This document shows positions 35,597-43,824 of a DNA stretch of 64,000 bases, piece by piece. Every line of letters starts with the position of its first letter. Position 1 is the stretch's first letter. The translations under genes and the position numbers were made by a program. The DNA comes from Phaeobacter gallaeciensis (lineage in GTDB: Bacteria > Pseudomonadota > Alphaproteobacteria > Rhodobacterales > Rhodobacteraceae), in the NCBI RefSeq assembly GCF_001678945.1, contig NZ_CP015124.1:620001-684000 (forward strand), given 5' to 3'. The notes beneath the pieces are model-generated. The model was not told the origin of the DNA and ran no database searches. It worked only from the letters and a program-made list of their open reading frames with translations.

Positions 35597-36230
35597 ATTT
35601 TTCGATGTTGGCGATGAGGTAAGGGAGGTTTTCCGCCTCGAAGTATTTGCCATGCCCACAGGGAAGGCTGGCTTGCTCATATGCCGGAAACAGGTTTTCA
35701 ACCCGTCTCTTGGTCACACACTGGTCCTGCATGAAGGGGTTTCGTTCGGGTGCTTCCGCGCCGAAATTTAGCAACACAGGAACAGGTATTGCGTAGTCGG
35801 GAATGGCATCAATCGCAGCCACGGATTTGATGTCGTGACCAAGTTCCAGAAGACGCCGTGCAAAACAGATTGCAAATGGCGCCCCTTGGCAATTCCCACC
35901 AACAACCGCGATCTCCTTGGGGAGCATGCCTGTCAGCGCGTCCGCTAGATGGTGCGCCATGTCGGCGCCGATTTCATCCCGCTCAGGCGAGGGTTTCATG
36001 ATAAGATTAAGAGAGCGAAGCGCAAAAAACGGCCGTTCCGGATCCAGTGTGGCGTGAAATCTTGCAGGTTCATGCGCCGCATTGAAGAACCATAGGATCG
36101 GTGGGAGAGTTCCGGCTGAATTCAGGTACCTTACAACACCACGGGGGCCGACGGCCCGGCCCGGCCAATTTTCGGTCAAACGCGAAATCGAACGAAAAGT
36201 TTCGTCGATCTGCATGTTTGAAGTCATCAT
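35559..36230 (-). CDS. type II-like thioesterase with Cys nucleophile
   Basis: The 223-residue alpha/beta hydrolase resembles NRPS/PKS thioesterases: PPILWFFNAAHEPARFHATL near residue 44, nucleophile elbow VVGGNCQGAPFA with Cys114 in place of Ser, and the catalytic His in CGHGKYFEAENL near the C-terminus. GxCxG elbows are known in some thioesterase and acyltransferase domains and favour acyl transfer or slower hydrolysis. ATG 36230 is preferred because GAGAAAA lies upstream; an in-frame TTG at 36263 would add 11 residues. It runs opposite to the carrier gene and downstream of the 32-codon peptide gene on the same strand, so they are probably co-transcribed. Confidence 0.82.
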   Translation of the reverse strand: MMTSNMQIDETFRSISRLTENWPGRAVGPRGVVRYLNSAGTLPPILWFFNAAHEPARFHATLDPERPFFALRSLNLIMKPSPERDEIGADMAHHLADALTGMLPKEIAVVGGNCQGAPFAICFARRLLELGHDIKSVAAIDAIPDYAIPVPVLLNFGAEAPERNPFMQDQCVTKRRVENLFPAYEQASLPCGHGKYFEAENLPYLIANIEKFIGSRIRAEEQQ

Positions 36231-36343
36231 AAGGTCTATTTTCTCTAATGTATCGGCGGCCAAAGCCTACGCGCACATGCAGCTGCCCACCAGTTAGCGG
36301 GCCGCCGCGTTCTTCAGAATTTGGAATTTCGTGCGGGATTGAC

Positions 36344-36442
36344 TTAGAAGCCACCGCCTGGCGGGGCTGGTTCACCGACTTTCGGAGCGGCCGCTGCCTT
36401 GCTGCCCTTCAATGTCAGGATTTTATTGGGATTCAATTTCAT
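36344..36442 (-). CDS. 32-residue putative precursor/scaffold peptide
   Basis: A tiny gene runs from ATG 36442 to TAA 36344 with a strong ribosome site (GAGAAAGGAAG, five bases before the ATG). The peptide starts MKLNPNKILTLKG, has an Ala4 stretch and ends APPGGGF. The N-terminal part looks like a short amphipathic leader (alternating Leu/Ile and Lys), the C-terminal part like a Pro/Gly-rich core with a terminal Phe. It has no Cys, Ser or Thr in the last 18 residues, so lanthionine or azole chemistry is unlikely; hydroxylation of Pro, Val, Glu or Phe, or C-terminal extension, is possible. It lies 114 bp upstream of the thioesterase on the same strand, facing the HExxH-A-PCP operon. Reading as a RiPP-like substrate is inference. 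Confidence 0.65.
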   Translation of the reverse strand: MKLNPNKILTLKGSKAAAAPKVGEPAPPGGGF

Positions 36443-36797
36443 GGTAACTTCCTTTCTCAAAAGGATTTGATCACACAAAGTTATTCTGCTCGCTATGCCA
36501 GCAGAGACAGACAAAAGGTTTCAACTCGCCGTGTCAATGAGATTTTGAAGCCTATTTATAAGGCCTCAAATCGGCGCTGAAAAGGCCGGTATGAGGTAGC
36601 CCTGTCGAAGTTGTCAGTGGGCTGCAATCTGCGCTTCCACGACCTTTTCACAGGGTCCAGCATCGCCTTATTAGGCGGCAGTGCTTGGAATGTCATGAGA
36701 CGGATAATCTGCGGGACGCATTCGGAGCTGCAGCAGGTCATTGATGCGCCGTTTGCGAACGCCATGATTGGGCTGGAAGCGGTTACTACCGGTCCTA
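36443..36797. promoter_or_regulatory. promoter region of the peptide gene and IS flank
   Basis: On the minus strand TTGACA (36537-36532) is followed after 17 bp by a poor -10 (TTGTCT, 36514-36509), a candidate promoter for the peptide-thioesterase unit. An imperfect GCCT/AGGC inverted repeat around ATTTATA lies just upstream near 36550-36564. The rest up to the IS has no recognised gene; one short plus-strand frame there reads like a fragment but matches nothing I know. Confidence 0.35.
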
Positions 36798-37628
36798 GGG
36801 TCAGGATGCATTGATTTTCAACGCGCTACGTGATTCACGGCTCGGAAAGCGGAGCGGTGACATGAGCGACCTTTACTGGCTGACCGACGAGCAGATGGCC
36901 AAACTTGCCCCTTTTTCCCGAAGTCGCACGGCAAGCCACGGGTTGATGACAGACGGGTGTTGAGTGGGATTATCTTCATCAATCGCAATGGGTTGCGCTG
37001 GCGGGATGCGCCGCGGGAATATGGTCCGCACAAGACGCTGTACAGCCGATGGAAGCGTTGGAGCGAAAAAGGCATCTTCGCGCAGATGATGGTCGGCCTG
37101 GCTGCCGAACACGGCGAGGAAAAGACCGCGATGATCGACGCGACCTATTTGAAGGCACATCGCACTGCGACCAGCATGGCCGCGAAAAAGGGGGGCGTGG
37201 ACGCCTGATCGGTCGGACCAAGGGCGGCATGAACACCAAACTGCATGCCATCTGCGATAGCCAAGGGCGGCCGCTCAACCTGTTCGTCACCGCCGGTCAG
37301 GTCAGCGACTACATCGGCGCGCGGGCGCTGCACAGCAGCCTGCCAAAGGTCGACTGGTTGCTCGGGGATCGTGGCTATGACGCCGACTGGTTCAGGGACG
37401 CGTTGAAAGACAAAGGGATACGCGCCTGCATCCCCGGCAGAAAGCAACGCAAGACCCCGGTCAAATACGACAAGCGCCGATACAAACGACGCAACCGCAT
37501 CGAGATCATGTTCGGCAGACTCAAGGACTGGCGGCGTGTGGCGACACGCTATGACCGCTGTCCCAAGGTATTCCTCTCAGCCATCGCCCTCGCTGCAACC
37601 GTCATCTACTGGTTATGAATCCTGACCC
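36798..37628 (+). mobile_element. IS5-family insertion sequence (IS427-like group), degraded
   Basis: An 831-bp element has terminal inverted repeats GGGTCAGGAT (36798-36807) and ATCCTGACCC (37619-37628), with similarity continuing a few bases inward. The transposase is encoded in two frames joined at an A5G6 slippery site near 37185, typical of this group. If the ends are read one base in, the flanks are CTAG on the left and CAAG on the right, so no exact target duplication remains. Confidence 0.85.
36862..37618 (+). pseudogene. IS5-family transposase, frameshifted
   Basis: The first part, MSDLYWLTDEQMAKLAPF, starts at ATG 36862. At the T run 36912-36916 one T appears missing (PFFPKSHGKPRVDD is expected), which throws the frame to the stretch VLSGIIFINRNGLRWRDAPREYGPHKT. 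That stretch ends at a TGA at 37206. The catalytic part, GRTKGGMNTKLHAICD to the end, is in a third frame reached by the normal -1 programmed slip at AAAAAGGGGGG. DDE residues are in MIDATYLKAHR and LLGDRGYDAD, with the final Glu in RNRIEIMFGRLKDWRR. The missing T would abolish full-length transposase, unless it is a sequencing error. Confidence 0.8.
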
Positions 37629-37698
37629 AAGTCATGGTAGATGTGGAAACCCTGCCGGTCCCCAGACGGACGAAGAAAAACGAAAAAGGCCCCCGACA

Positions 37699-38791
37699 AT
37701 GGTCAAGATAGAACTGCCAGGGCTGATCCGCGAACCGATGCCATCTGGCAATTCTCGCCTGCGAGTGCGTGTAGCCGGAGATAAAAGGCGTCGGATCACC
37801 CTCAAGGTCGGATTGGACAGCCAACACTTTATGGAAGCCTACCACGCTGCCCGCGCCGGAGTGCTATACGAGCCTCCAGCGCGTCCGGCGGACATGGCAG
37901 TACAGAAGTCAACAGAATGGCTGTGGCTGCTTTTTCCTGGAGCACATGGAAGCCATGGAAACCGCAGGGGAAATCAAGGCAGCAACTGTTAAACAGCGTC
38001 AGCATGTACTCGGGCGCTTCCTGGACCACGAAGTCGATGGCGCGCTATTGCGCGAGTACGACGCTGGCGTCCCGCAGGAGGTGATTGTCGAGTTCATTGA
38101 CACCCTGATCGAGAAGCCCGGCGCCCGAAAGAACACAATCGGTTCCCTACGCGCGATGTATAAGTTCGCCGATGAGCGCGGATATGTTCGCCCCAACCCG
38201 GCCAAGGGGATCAGCACCACATACAGATCAGCAGGCGGCGCCACCCCCTGGACAGTCGATGACCTCAAAAAATTCCGCGAGCGCCATCCCTTTGGGACGA
38301 TGGCTCATCTGGCACTGACCGTCTTTATGTTCACCGCCTGCCGCGTCTCTGATGCAATCTGGATCGGACGAAACAACGAATCCACCAGCAACGGTATCCG
38401 TTGGCTTGGCTGGCAACCACGAAAGAAGGGATCCACGTATGTGGAAATCCCGATCATGCCCCCACTGGCCAAAGCTATCGCTGCGCAGAACGTCTCTCAT
38501 GTGGATGGGTGCTACCTGCTCAGCTCACACGGCACGCCTTTTTCCTCAAGTGACAGCTTCAGGAACCGGTTCAAGACTTGGTGCAGAGAAGCCAGTCTGC
38601 CGGACCGAAGCCCACACGGCATTCGAAAAGCGGCTGGCCACCTATTGGCGCTGGAAGGCGCCACGCAACATCAGATCATGGCGGTGCATGGGCACTCCCA
38701 AGCAGCCACCTCAGAGATCTACACCAAGGACGTAGAACGCCGACGACTGGCCGCTGATGCGGTTGCTAAACTAGCCAGTATGAAATGGTAG
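37699..38791 (+). pseudogene. tyrosine-family island integrase, interrupted by one frameshift
   Basis: The N-terminal arm-binding part (MVKIELPGLIREP... HFMEAYHAARAG, from ATG 37699) is in one frame, and the core and catalytic part (from about 37931) in another. An extra T in the TTTTT run at 37931-37935 explains the break; removing it would give a continuous protein of about 363 residues (STEWLWLLFLEHMEAMETAG). Catalytic residues are intact: Arg in FTACRVSDA, His-x-x-Arg in SPHGIRKAAGH, His in HGHSQA and Tyr in SEIYTKDV. The gene ends 74 bp from tRNA-Val. It would catalyse integration at the tRNA 3' end. A shorter product from ATG 37946 would lack the arm domain. Confidence 0.85.
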
Positions 38792-38830
38792 GTGTCCCAC
38801 GCCGCCAAACTGCCCCCAGACATGGGACAC
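38792..38830. repeat. GTGTCCCACG repeats, candidate integrase arm-type sites (right end)
   Basis: GTGTCCCACGCC at 38792-38803 repeats exactly the 12-mer at 21993; TGGGACAC at 38823-38830 is an inverted partial copy. Together they can also form a 7-bp stem. They lie between the integrase stop and the att core. Confidence 0.5.
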
Positions 38831-38865
38831 TCACGCATTGATTCAATTGATCATTAGGGAGGGTA

Positions 38866-38941
<76 letters not shown>

Positions 38942-39014
38942 GATGAAGCGGGATTTAGAGAAATCTCCGTGGCAGCGCAAGAGCTTCCTCGCGTTTTTTG
39001 TCACAAAAATTCGC

Positions 39015-39590
39015 TCAGCGTAAAACCGTTTCACGGCGCTGCTCCAGAACATAGACGCAGCCCTGTCCATTCGACAATTTTGCCTGCTCCGATCTGTCCA
39101 ATCCGCATATGATTCCGCGCATCACCTGCCCAAGAAGACCATGCGCCACCACAACCGAAGGCGCACTGAGCGTTTGCAGGAAATCCAGGGTCCGCGCATG
39201 GAAGCGCTCGTACCCCTCACCGCCGGGCGCCGCGCAGAACATATCCAGCGGCGTAGTGTTCCGCGCAAAGATATCCGGGTAGTCCTGCTCCAGATCCACC
39301 AGCCGGTGGCCCTGAAAATCACCGGCGTGAACTTCGGCCAGACGGGCGTCCGTGGTGAATTCGCGACCTGCCAGAGCGATCTCTGCGGTCTGCTGCGCGC
39401 GGCCCAGAGGCGAGACATAGCACGGCGGGTTTTCCGCACTCAGGATCGGCTGCATCAATTCGGCCTGACGCTGCGCATGTTCCAGCCCCAGCGGGCTGAG
39501 ACGGGACTCCAACTGTCCCTGAACGCGGCGCTCGGCGTTCCATTCGGTCTGCCCGTGGCGCAATAGCCAGATTTTGGGATACTCGCTCAT
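39015..39590 (-). CDS. histidine phosphatase family protein (phosphoglycerate-mutase-like)
   Basis: The 191-residue protein has the phosphohistidine motif WLLRHGQTEWNAERRVQGQ at the N-terminus and the second catalytic His in VVVAHGLLGQVMRGIICG near residue 155. ATG 39590 was chosen; the frame remains open upstream but without homology. It could be a broad phosphatase or a sugar-phosphate phosphatase; cofactor-dependent mutase activity is unlikely at this length. It lies just outside the island. Confidence 0.9.
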   Translation of the reverse strand: MSEYPKIWLLRHGQTEWNAERRVQGQLESRLSPLGLEHAQRQAELMQPILSAENPPCYVSPLGRAQQTAEIALAGREFTTDARLAEVHAGDFQGHRLVDLEQDYPDIFARNTTPLDMFCAAPGGEGYERFHARTLDFLQTLSAPSVVVAHGLLGQVMRGIICGLDRSEQAKLSNGQGCVYVLEQRRETVLR

Positions 39591-39713
39591 GTAATGCTGC
39601 CTCATTTTTTTACCGAGCGAGGCGCCCCGGCCTGCCCGCTGTTGGAGGCACGATGGGGGAATTTCCTGGGTCTGCCCATCCCAACGCGCGCAACAGCACC
39701 CCCTGTACGCCAC

Positions 39714-40184
39714 CTAAAGTTGAGCGAGGGCGCCGTCTTCCTTGACCGCCTGCATCGCCACATAGGTCGAGGTCGAGGCAACATGCGGCAGCGAGGAAAT
39801 CTTCTCGCCCAGCACCGCGCGATAAGCCGACATCGAATGGGTGCGCACCTTCAAAAGGTAGTCGAAATGGGAGGCCATCAAATGCACCTGCTCAATCTCC
39901 GGGATCCGCGCCACGGCAGCGTTGAATTTGGCAAGCGCCGCCTCGCGGGTGTCTTCCAGCTTGACCTCGACAAAGGCGACGTGATCAAGCCCCAGCCGGA
40001 TCGGATCCAGCAAGGCCCGGTAGCCGGTAATGATGCCTTCGGCCTCCAGCCGTTTCAGGCGGGTCTGGGTCGGCGATTTCGACAGACCAATGCGACGGGC
40101 CAGATCCGCGACCGAAATCCGACCATCCTCGCCCAGTACATGCAGAATCGCGCGGTCATATCTATCAAGATCGCTATAGTTCAA
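39714..40184 (-). CDS. putR: Lrp/AsnC-family regulator of proline catabolism
   Basis: The 156-residue protein has an N-terminal winged helix (DRAILHVLGEDGRISVADLARRIGLSKSPTQTRLKRLEAEGII) and a C-terminal RAM effector domain. Divergent placement 127 bp from putA is the standard arrangement for PutR, which activates putA in response to proline. The start is TTG 40184 with a strong ribosome site AGGAGGG six bases upstream. Confidence 0.9.
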   Translation of the reverse strand: MNYSDLDRYDRAILHVLGEDGRISVADLARRIGLSKSPTQTRLKRLEAEGIITGYRALLDPIRLGLDHVAFVEVKLEDTREAALAKFNAAVARIPEIEQVHLMASHFDYLLKVRTHSMSAYRAVLGEKISSLPHVASTSTYVAMQAVKEDGALAQL

Positions 40185-40311
40185 TTGACCCTCCTACAGC
40201 GTAATTTCGCGGCAATTGACCTGAGTATCCCCCACAATCAGGCGAATGTCCCGCAATATTTGCTGTATTCTGAGCATCAGACTTTTTGCGGAACATACTG
40301 GAGCCTTCTGC

Positions 40312-43300
40312 ATGACACACGCCCCCGCCCCCCAGAGCCCCGACACACAGCAGGATCAACTGCGTTATCGCATTGATGCAGGCACCTACGTCGATCAGGA
40401 CGCCATGCGCGACCAGTTGGTTGCCACCGCCGCCCTGCCCGCAGCCGAACGTGCGGCGATCTGCGCCAATGCGGCCGCCCTGGTGCGGGATATCCGTGGC
40501 CATTCGGCCCCGGGGCTGATGGAGGTGTTCCTGGCGGAGTACGGTCTGTCGACCGATGAAGGGATCGCCCTGATGTGTCTGGCCGAGGCACTGCTGCGGG
40601 TGCCGGATGCCGATACCATCGATGCCCTGATCGAAGACAAGATTGCGCCGTCTGACTGGGGCAAACACCTTGGTCATTCCTCCTCTTCGCTGGTCAATGC
40701 CTCCACCTGGGCGCTGATGCTGACCGGCAAGGTGCTGGATGAGGCCAAGCCAAGCCCGGTGCGCGCCCTGCGCGGCGCCGTCAAACGTCTGGGTGAGCCG
40801 GTGATCCGCACCGCCGTGGGCCGCGCGATGAAGGAAATGGGCCGCCAGTTCGTTCTGGGCGAAAGCATCGAAAGCGCGATGAAGCGCGCCGCCGGAATGG
40901 AGGCCAAGGGCTACACCTATTCCTACGACATGCTGGGCGAAGCCGCGCGTACCGAAGCGGACGCCTCCCGCTATCACCTGTCCTATTCAAAGGCGATTTC
41001 TGCCATTGCCGTGGCCTGCGGCAGCGATGACATCCGCAAGAACCCCGGCATTTCCGTGAAACTCTCGGCGCTGCACCCGCGTTATGAACTGGCGCAGGAA
41101 GCCCGGGTGATGCAGCAACTGGTGCCGCGGCTAAAGGCGCTGGCGCTGCTGGCCAAGGCCGCAGGTATGGGGCTGAACGTCGATGCGGAAGAGGCCGACC
41201 GCCTGTCGCTGTCGCTGGAGGTGATCGAAGCGGTGGTGTCGGATCCGGCGCTGGCAGGCTGGGACGGTTTTGGCGTCGTGGTGCAGGCCTATGGGCCGCG
41301 CACCGGGCTGGCGATTGATGCGCTTTACCAGATGGCCGAAAAATACGACCGCCGCTTCATGGTGCGGCTGGTCAAAGGCGCCTATTGGGACACCGAGATC
41401 AAGCGCGCCCAGGTCGAAGGCATCGACGGCTTCCCGGTCTACACCAACAAATCGCTGACCGATGTGTCCTATATCGCCAACGCGCGCAAACTGCTGGGCA
41501 TGACCGACCGCATTTACCCGCAATTTGCCACCCACAACGCCCATACGGTCAGCGCCATCCTGCATATGGCCAGCGACAGCAGTGTCTACGAATTCCAGCG
41601 CCTGCACGGCATGGGCGAAACCCTGCACCAGATGGTCAAGGAGCAGAACGGCACCAACTGCCGGATCTACGCGCCCGTTGGGGCGCACCGTGATCTGCTG
41701 GCCTATCTGGTGCGGCGTCTGCTGGAAAACGGTGCCAACAGCTCTTTCGTGAACCAGATCGTGGATGAGAACGTCCCGCCCGAGGTGGTGGCTGCCGATC
41801 CCTTCGATGCGGTTGCCGATGTCAGCCGCAGCATCCCCACCGGCCCCGAGATGTTTGCGCCCGAGCGCAGCAACTCCATGGGGTTTGATCTGGGCCACGC
41901 GCCGACGCTGGCTGCCATCGAAGCCGCCCGCGCGCCCTGGCGCGATCACCAATGGCAGGCAGGCCCCTTGCTGGCAGGCACAGCCACACCGGATGCCCCC
42001 GAGGATGTGACCAACCCCTCGGATCTGACGCCGGTGGGACAGCTGACCCCATCGAGCGCGGCGGATATCGAAACGGCGCTCGCATCCGCCCAGCCCTGGA
42101 ACGCCTCTGCTGCGGATCGGGCGGCGGCCCTCAACAAGGCGGCAGATCTGTACGAGGCAAACTACGGCGAACTCTTCGCGCTGCTGGCACGGGAGGCGGG
42201 TAAATCCATCCCCGACGCGGTGGCCGAACTGCGCGAAGCAGTGGACTTCCTGCGCTACTACGCCGCCCGCATTCCGGATGCTGCGCCAGCCGGGATCTTC
42301 ACCTGCATATCACCCTGGAATTTCCCGCTGGCGATCTTCTCGGGGCAGGTCTCTGCCGCGCTGGCGGCTGGCAATGCCGTGCTGGCCAAACCGGCCGAGC
42401 AGACGCCTCTGATCGCTCAACGCGCCGTGGAACTGTTGCATGAGGCAGGCGTTCCGCGCTCCGCCCTGCAACTGGTGCCCGGCCCCGGCTCCCGCGTTGG
42501 CGCGGCGCTGACCTCGGATCCGCGCGTTGGCGGCGTGGCCTTTACCGGCTCAACCGCAACAGCCCTGCGTATCCGCCGCGCCATGGCGGCAAACCTGAAA
42601 CCCGGCGCGCCGCTGATTGCTGAAACCGGCGGGCTGAACGCCATGATCGTGGATTCCACTGCGCTGCCGGAACAGGCCGTGCAATCGATCCTCGAAAGCG
42701 CCTTTCAATCCGCAGGCCAGCGCTGCAGTGCGCTGCGCTGCCTCTATGTGCAGGAAGACATCGCGGATGATTTCCTGAAGATGCTGAAAGGCGCGATGGA
42801 CACGCTGACCCTTGGCGACCCCTGGCATCTGTCCACCGACAGCGGCCCGGTCATCGACGCAACCGCACGGGCGGGCATTCTGGCCCATATCGACGCCGCG
42901 CGCGCCGAAGGTCGGGTGATAAAAGAGATGCAGACACCGCAGGGCGGCACCTTTGTGGCACCGACCCTGATCGAGGTACCCGGCATCGCCGCGCTGGAGC
43001 AGGAAATCTTTGGCCCGGTGCTGCATGTGGCGCGTTTCAAATCGAGGGACCTGGACCGGGTGATCGCCGAGATCAACGGCACCGGTTATGGGCTGACCTT
43101 TGGCCTGCACACCCGGATCGATGACAGGGTGCAGCATGTCTGCGATCGGATCCACGCGGGCAATATCTACGTCAACCGCAACCAGATCGGCGCCATTGTC
43201 GGCAGCCAGCCCTTTGGCGGCGAAGGCCTGTCCGGCACCGGCCCCAAGGCGGGTGGCCCCTTCTACCTGTCGCGCTTCTGCGCGCCGGATCGTCAAAACA

Positions 43301-43752
43301 GCGCAGAGACCTGGTCAGGCGCCGCCTCCCAACTGCCCGGCGCACTCGGGACGGCTACGGCGCCGGTCACCACCTCTCTGCCCGGGCCGACCGGCGAATC
43401 CAACCGGCTGACCGTCACCGCCCGCCCGCCGCTTCTGTGCATAGGTCCGGGAGCCAAAGCTGCCGCCGCACAGGCCAAGGCGGTCATGCAGCTTGGCGGC
43501 ACCGCCATTCAGGCAAACGGCATGCTGGACCTGCAGCAGCTTGAGAGCCTTCAGGACATCGCTGGCGTCCTGTGGTGGGGCGATGAGGACACCGGTCGCC
43601 GGATCGAAGAGACCCTCGCCAAACGCGACGGCCCTATCGTGCCACTAATCCCCGGGCAGCCCGACCGCGCCCGGGTCCTGGCCGAGCGCCACGTCTGCGT
43701 CGATACAACTGCGGCCGGCGGCAACGCCGCGCTGCTGGGCGGCAACGCCTGA
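40312..43752 (+). CDS. putA: bifunctional proline dehydrogenase / L-glutamate gamma-semialdehyde dehydrogenase
   Basis: The 1146-residue protein oxidises proline to glutamate in two steps with substrate channelling. The N-terminal flavin-dependent proline dehydrogenase barrel includes KNPGISVKLSALHPRYE near residue 243 and the FMVRLVKGAYWDTEIKRAQ region near 350. The aldehyde dehydrogenase half has CISPWNFPLAIF near 665, FTGSTATALRIRR near 745 and the catalytic Cys in SAGQRCSALR near 805. A C-terminal extension ends the protein. The N-terminal ribbon-helix-helix DNA-binding domain of E. coli PutA is absent, which fits control by PutR. ATG 40312 was chosen. Confidence 0.97.
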   Translation: MTHAPAPQSPDTQQDQLRYRIDAGTYVDQDAMRDQLVATAALPAAERAAICANAAALVRDIRGHSAPGLMEVFLAEYGLSTDEGIALMCLAEALLRVPDADTIDALIEDKIAPSDWGKHLGHSSSSLVNASTWALMLTGKVLDEAKPSPVRALRGAVKRLGEPVIRTAVGRAMKEMGRQFVLGESIESAMKRAAGMEAKGYTYSYDMLGEAARTEADASRYHLSYSKAISAIAVACGSDDIRKNPGISVKLSALHPRYELAQEARVMQQLVPRLKALALLAKAAGMGLNVDAEEADRLSLSLEVIEAVVSDPALAGWDGFGVVVQAYGPRTGLAIDALYQMAEKYDRRFMVRLVKGAYWDTEIKRAQVEGIDGFPVYTNKSLTDVSYIANARKLLGMTDRIYPQFATHNAHTVSAILHMASDSSVYEFQRLHGMGETLHQMVKEQNGTNCRIYAPVGAHRDLLAYLVRRLLENGANSSFVNQIVDENVPPEVVAADPFDAVADVSRSIPTGPEMFAPERSNSMGFDLGHAPTLAAIEAARAPWRDHQWQAGPLLAGTATPDAPEDVTNPSDLTPVGQLTPSSAADIETALASAQPWNASAADRAAALNKAADLYEANYGELFALLAREAGKSIPDAVAELREAVDFLRYYAARIPDAAPAGIFTCISPWNFPLAIFSGQVSAALAAGNAVLAKPAEQTPLIAQRAVELLHEAGVPRSALQLVPGPGSRVGAALTSDPRVGGVAFTGSTATALRIRRAMAANLKPGAPLIAETGGLNAMIVDSTALPEQAVQSILESAFQSAGQRCSALRCLYVQEDIADDFLKMLKGAMDTLTLGDPWHLSTDSGPVIDATARAGILAHIDAARAEGRVIKEMQTPQGGTFVAPTLIEVPGIAALEQEIFGPVLHVARFKSRDLDRVIAEINGTGYGLTFGLHTRIDDRVQHVCDRIHAGNIYVNRNQIGAIVGSQPFGGEGLSGTGPKAGGPFYLSRFCAPDRQNSAETWSGAASQLPGALGTATAPVTTSLPGPTGESNRLTVTARPPLLCIGPGAKAAAAQAKAVMQLGGTAIQANGMLDLQQLESLQDIAGVLWWGDEDTGRRIEETLAKRDGPIVPLIPGQPDRARVLAERHVCVDTTAAGGNAALLGGNA

Positions 43753-43792
43753 CGGCAAGGCTCCGGCAACAGCTTTGCCCGATAACCGCTTG

Positions 43793-43818
43793 ACGCTGGG
43801 CCGAAACCGGCCCAGCGT
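43793..43818 (+). terminator. putA terminator hairpin close to the rhomboid start
   Basis: Perfect 11-bp arms ACGCTGGGCCG/CGGCCCAGCGT with loop AAAC end six bases before the rhomboid ATG. It may also mask that gene's ribosome site. Confidence 0.6.
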
Positions 43819-43824
43819 TCCCGC

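Noticed and set aside
36611-36814. 67-codon plus-strand open frame next to the IS
   Set aside because: It runs into the IS terminal repeat, has no clear ribosome site and no recognisable family; at most a fragment.
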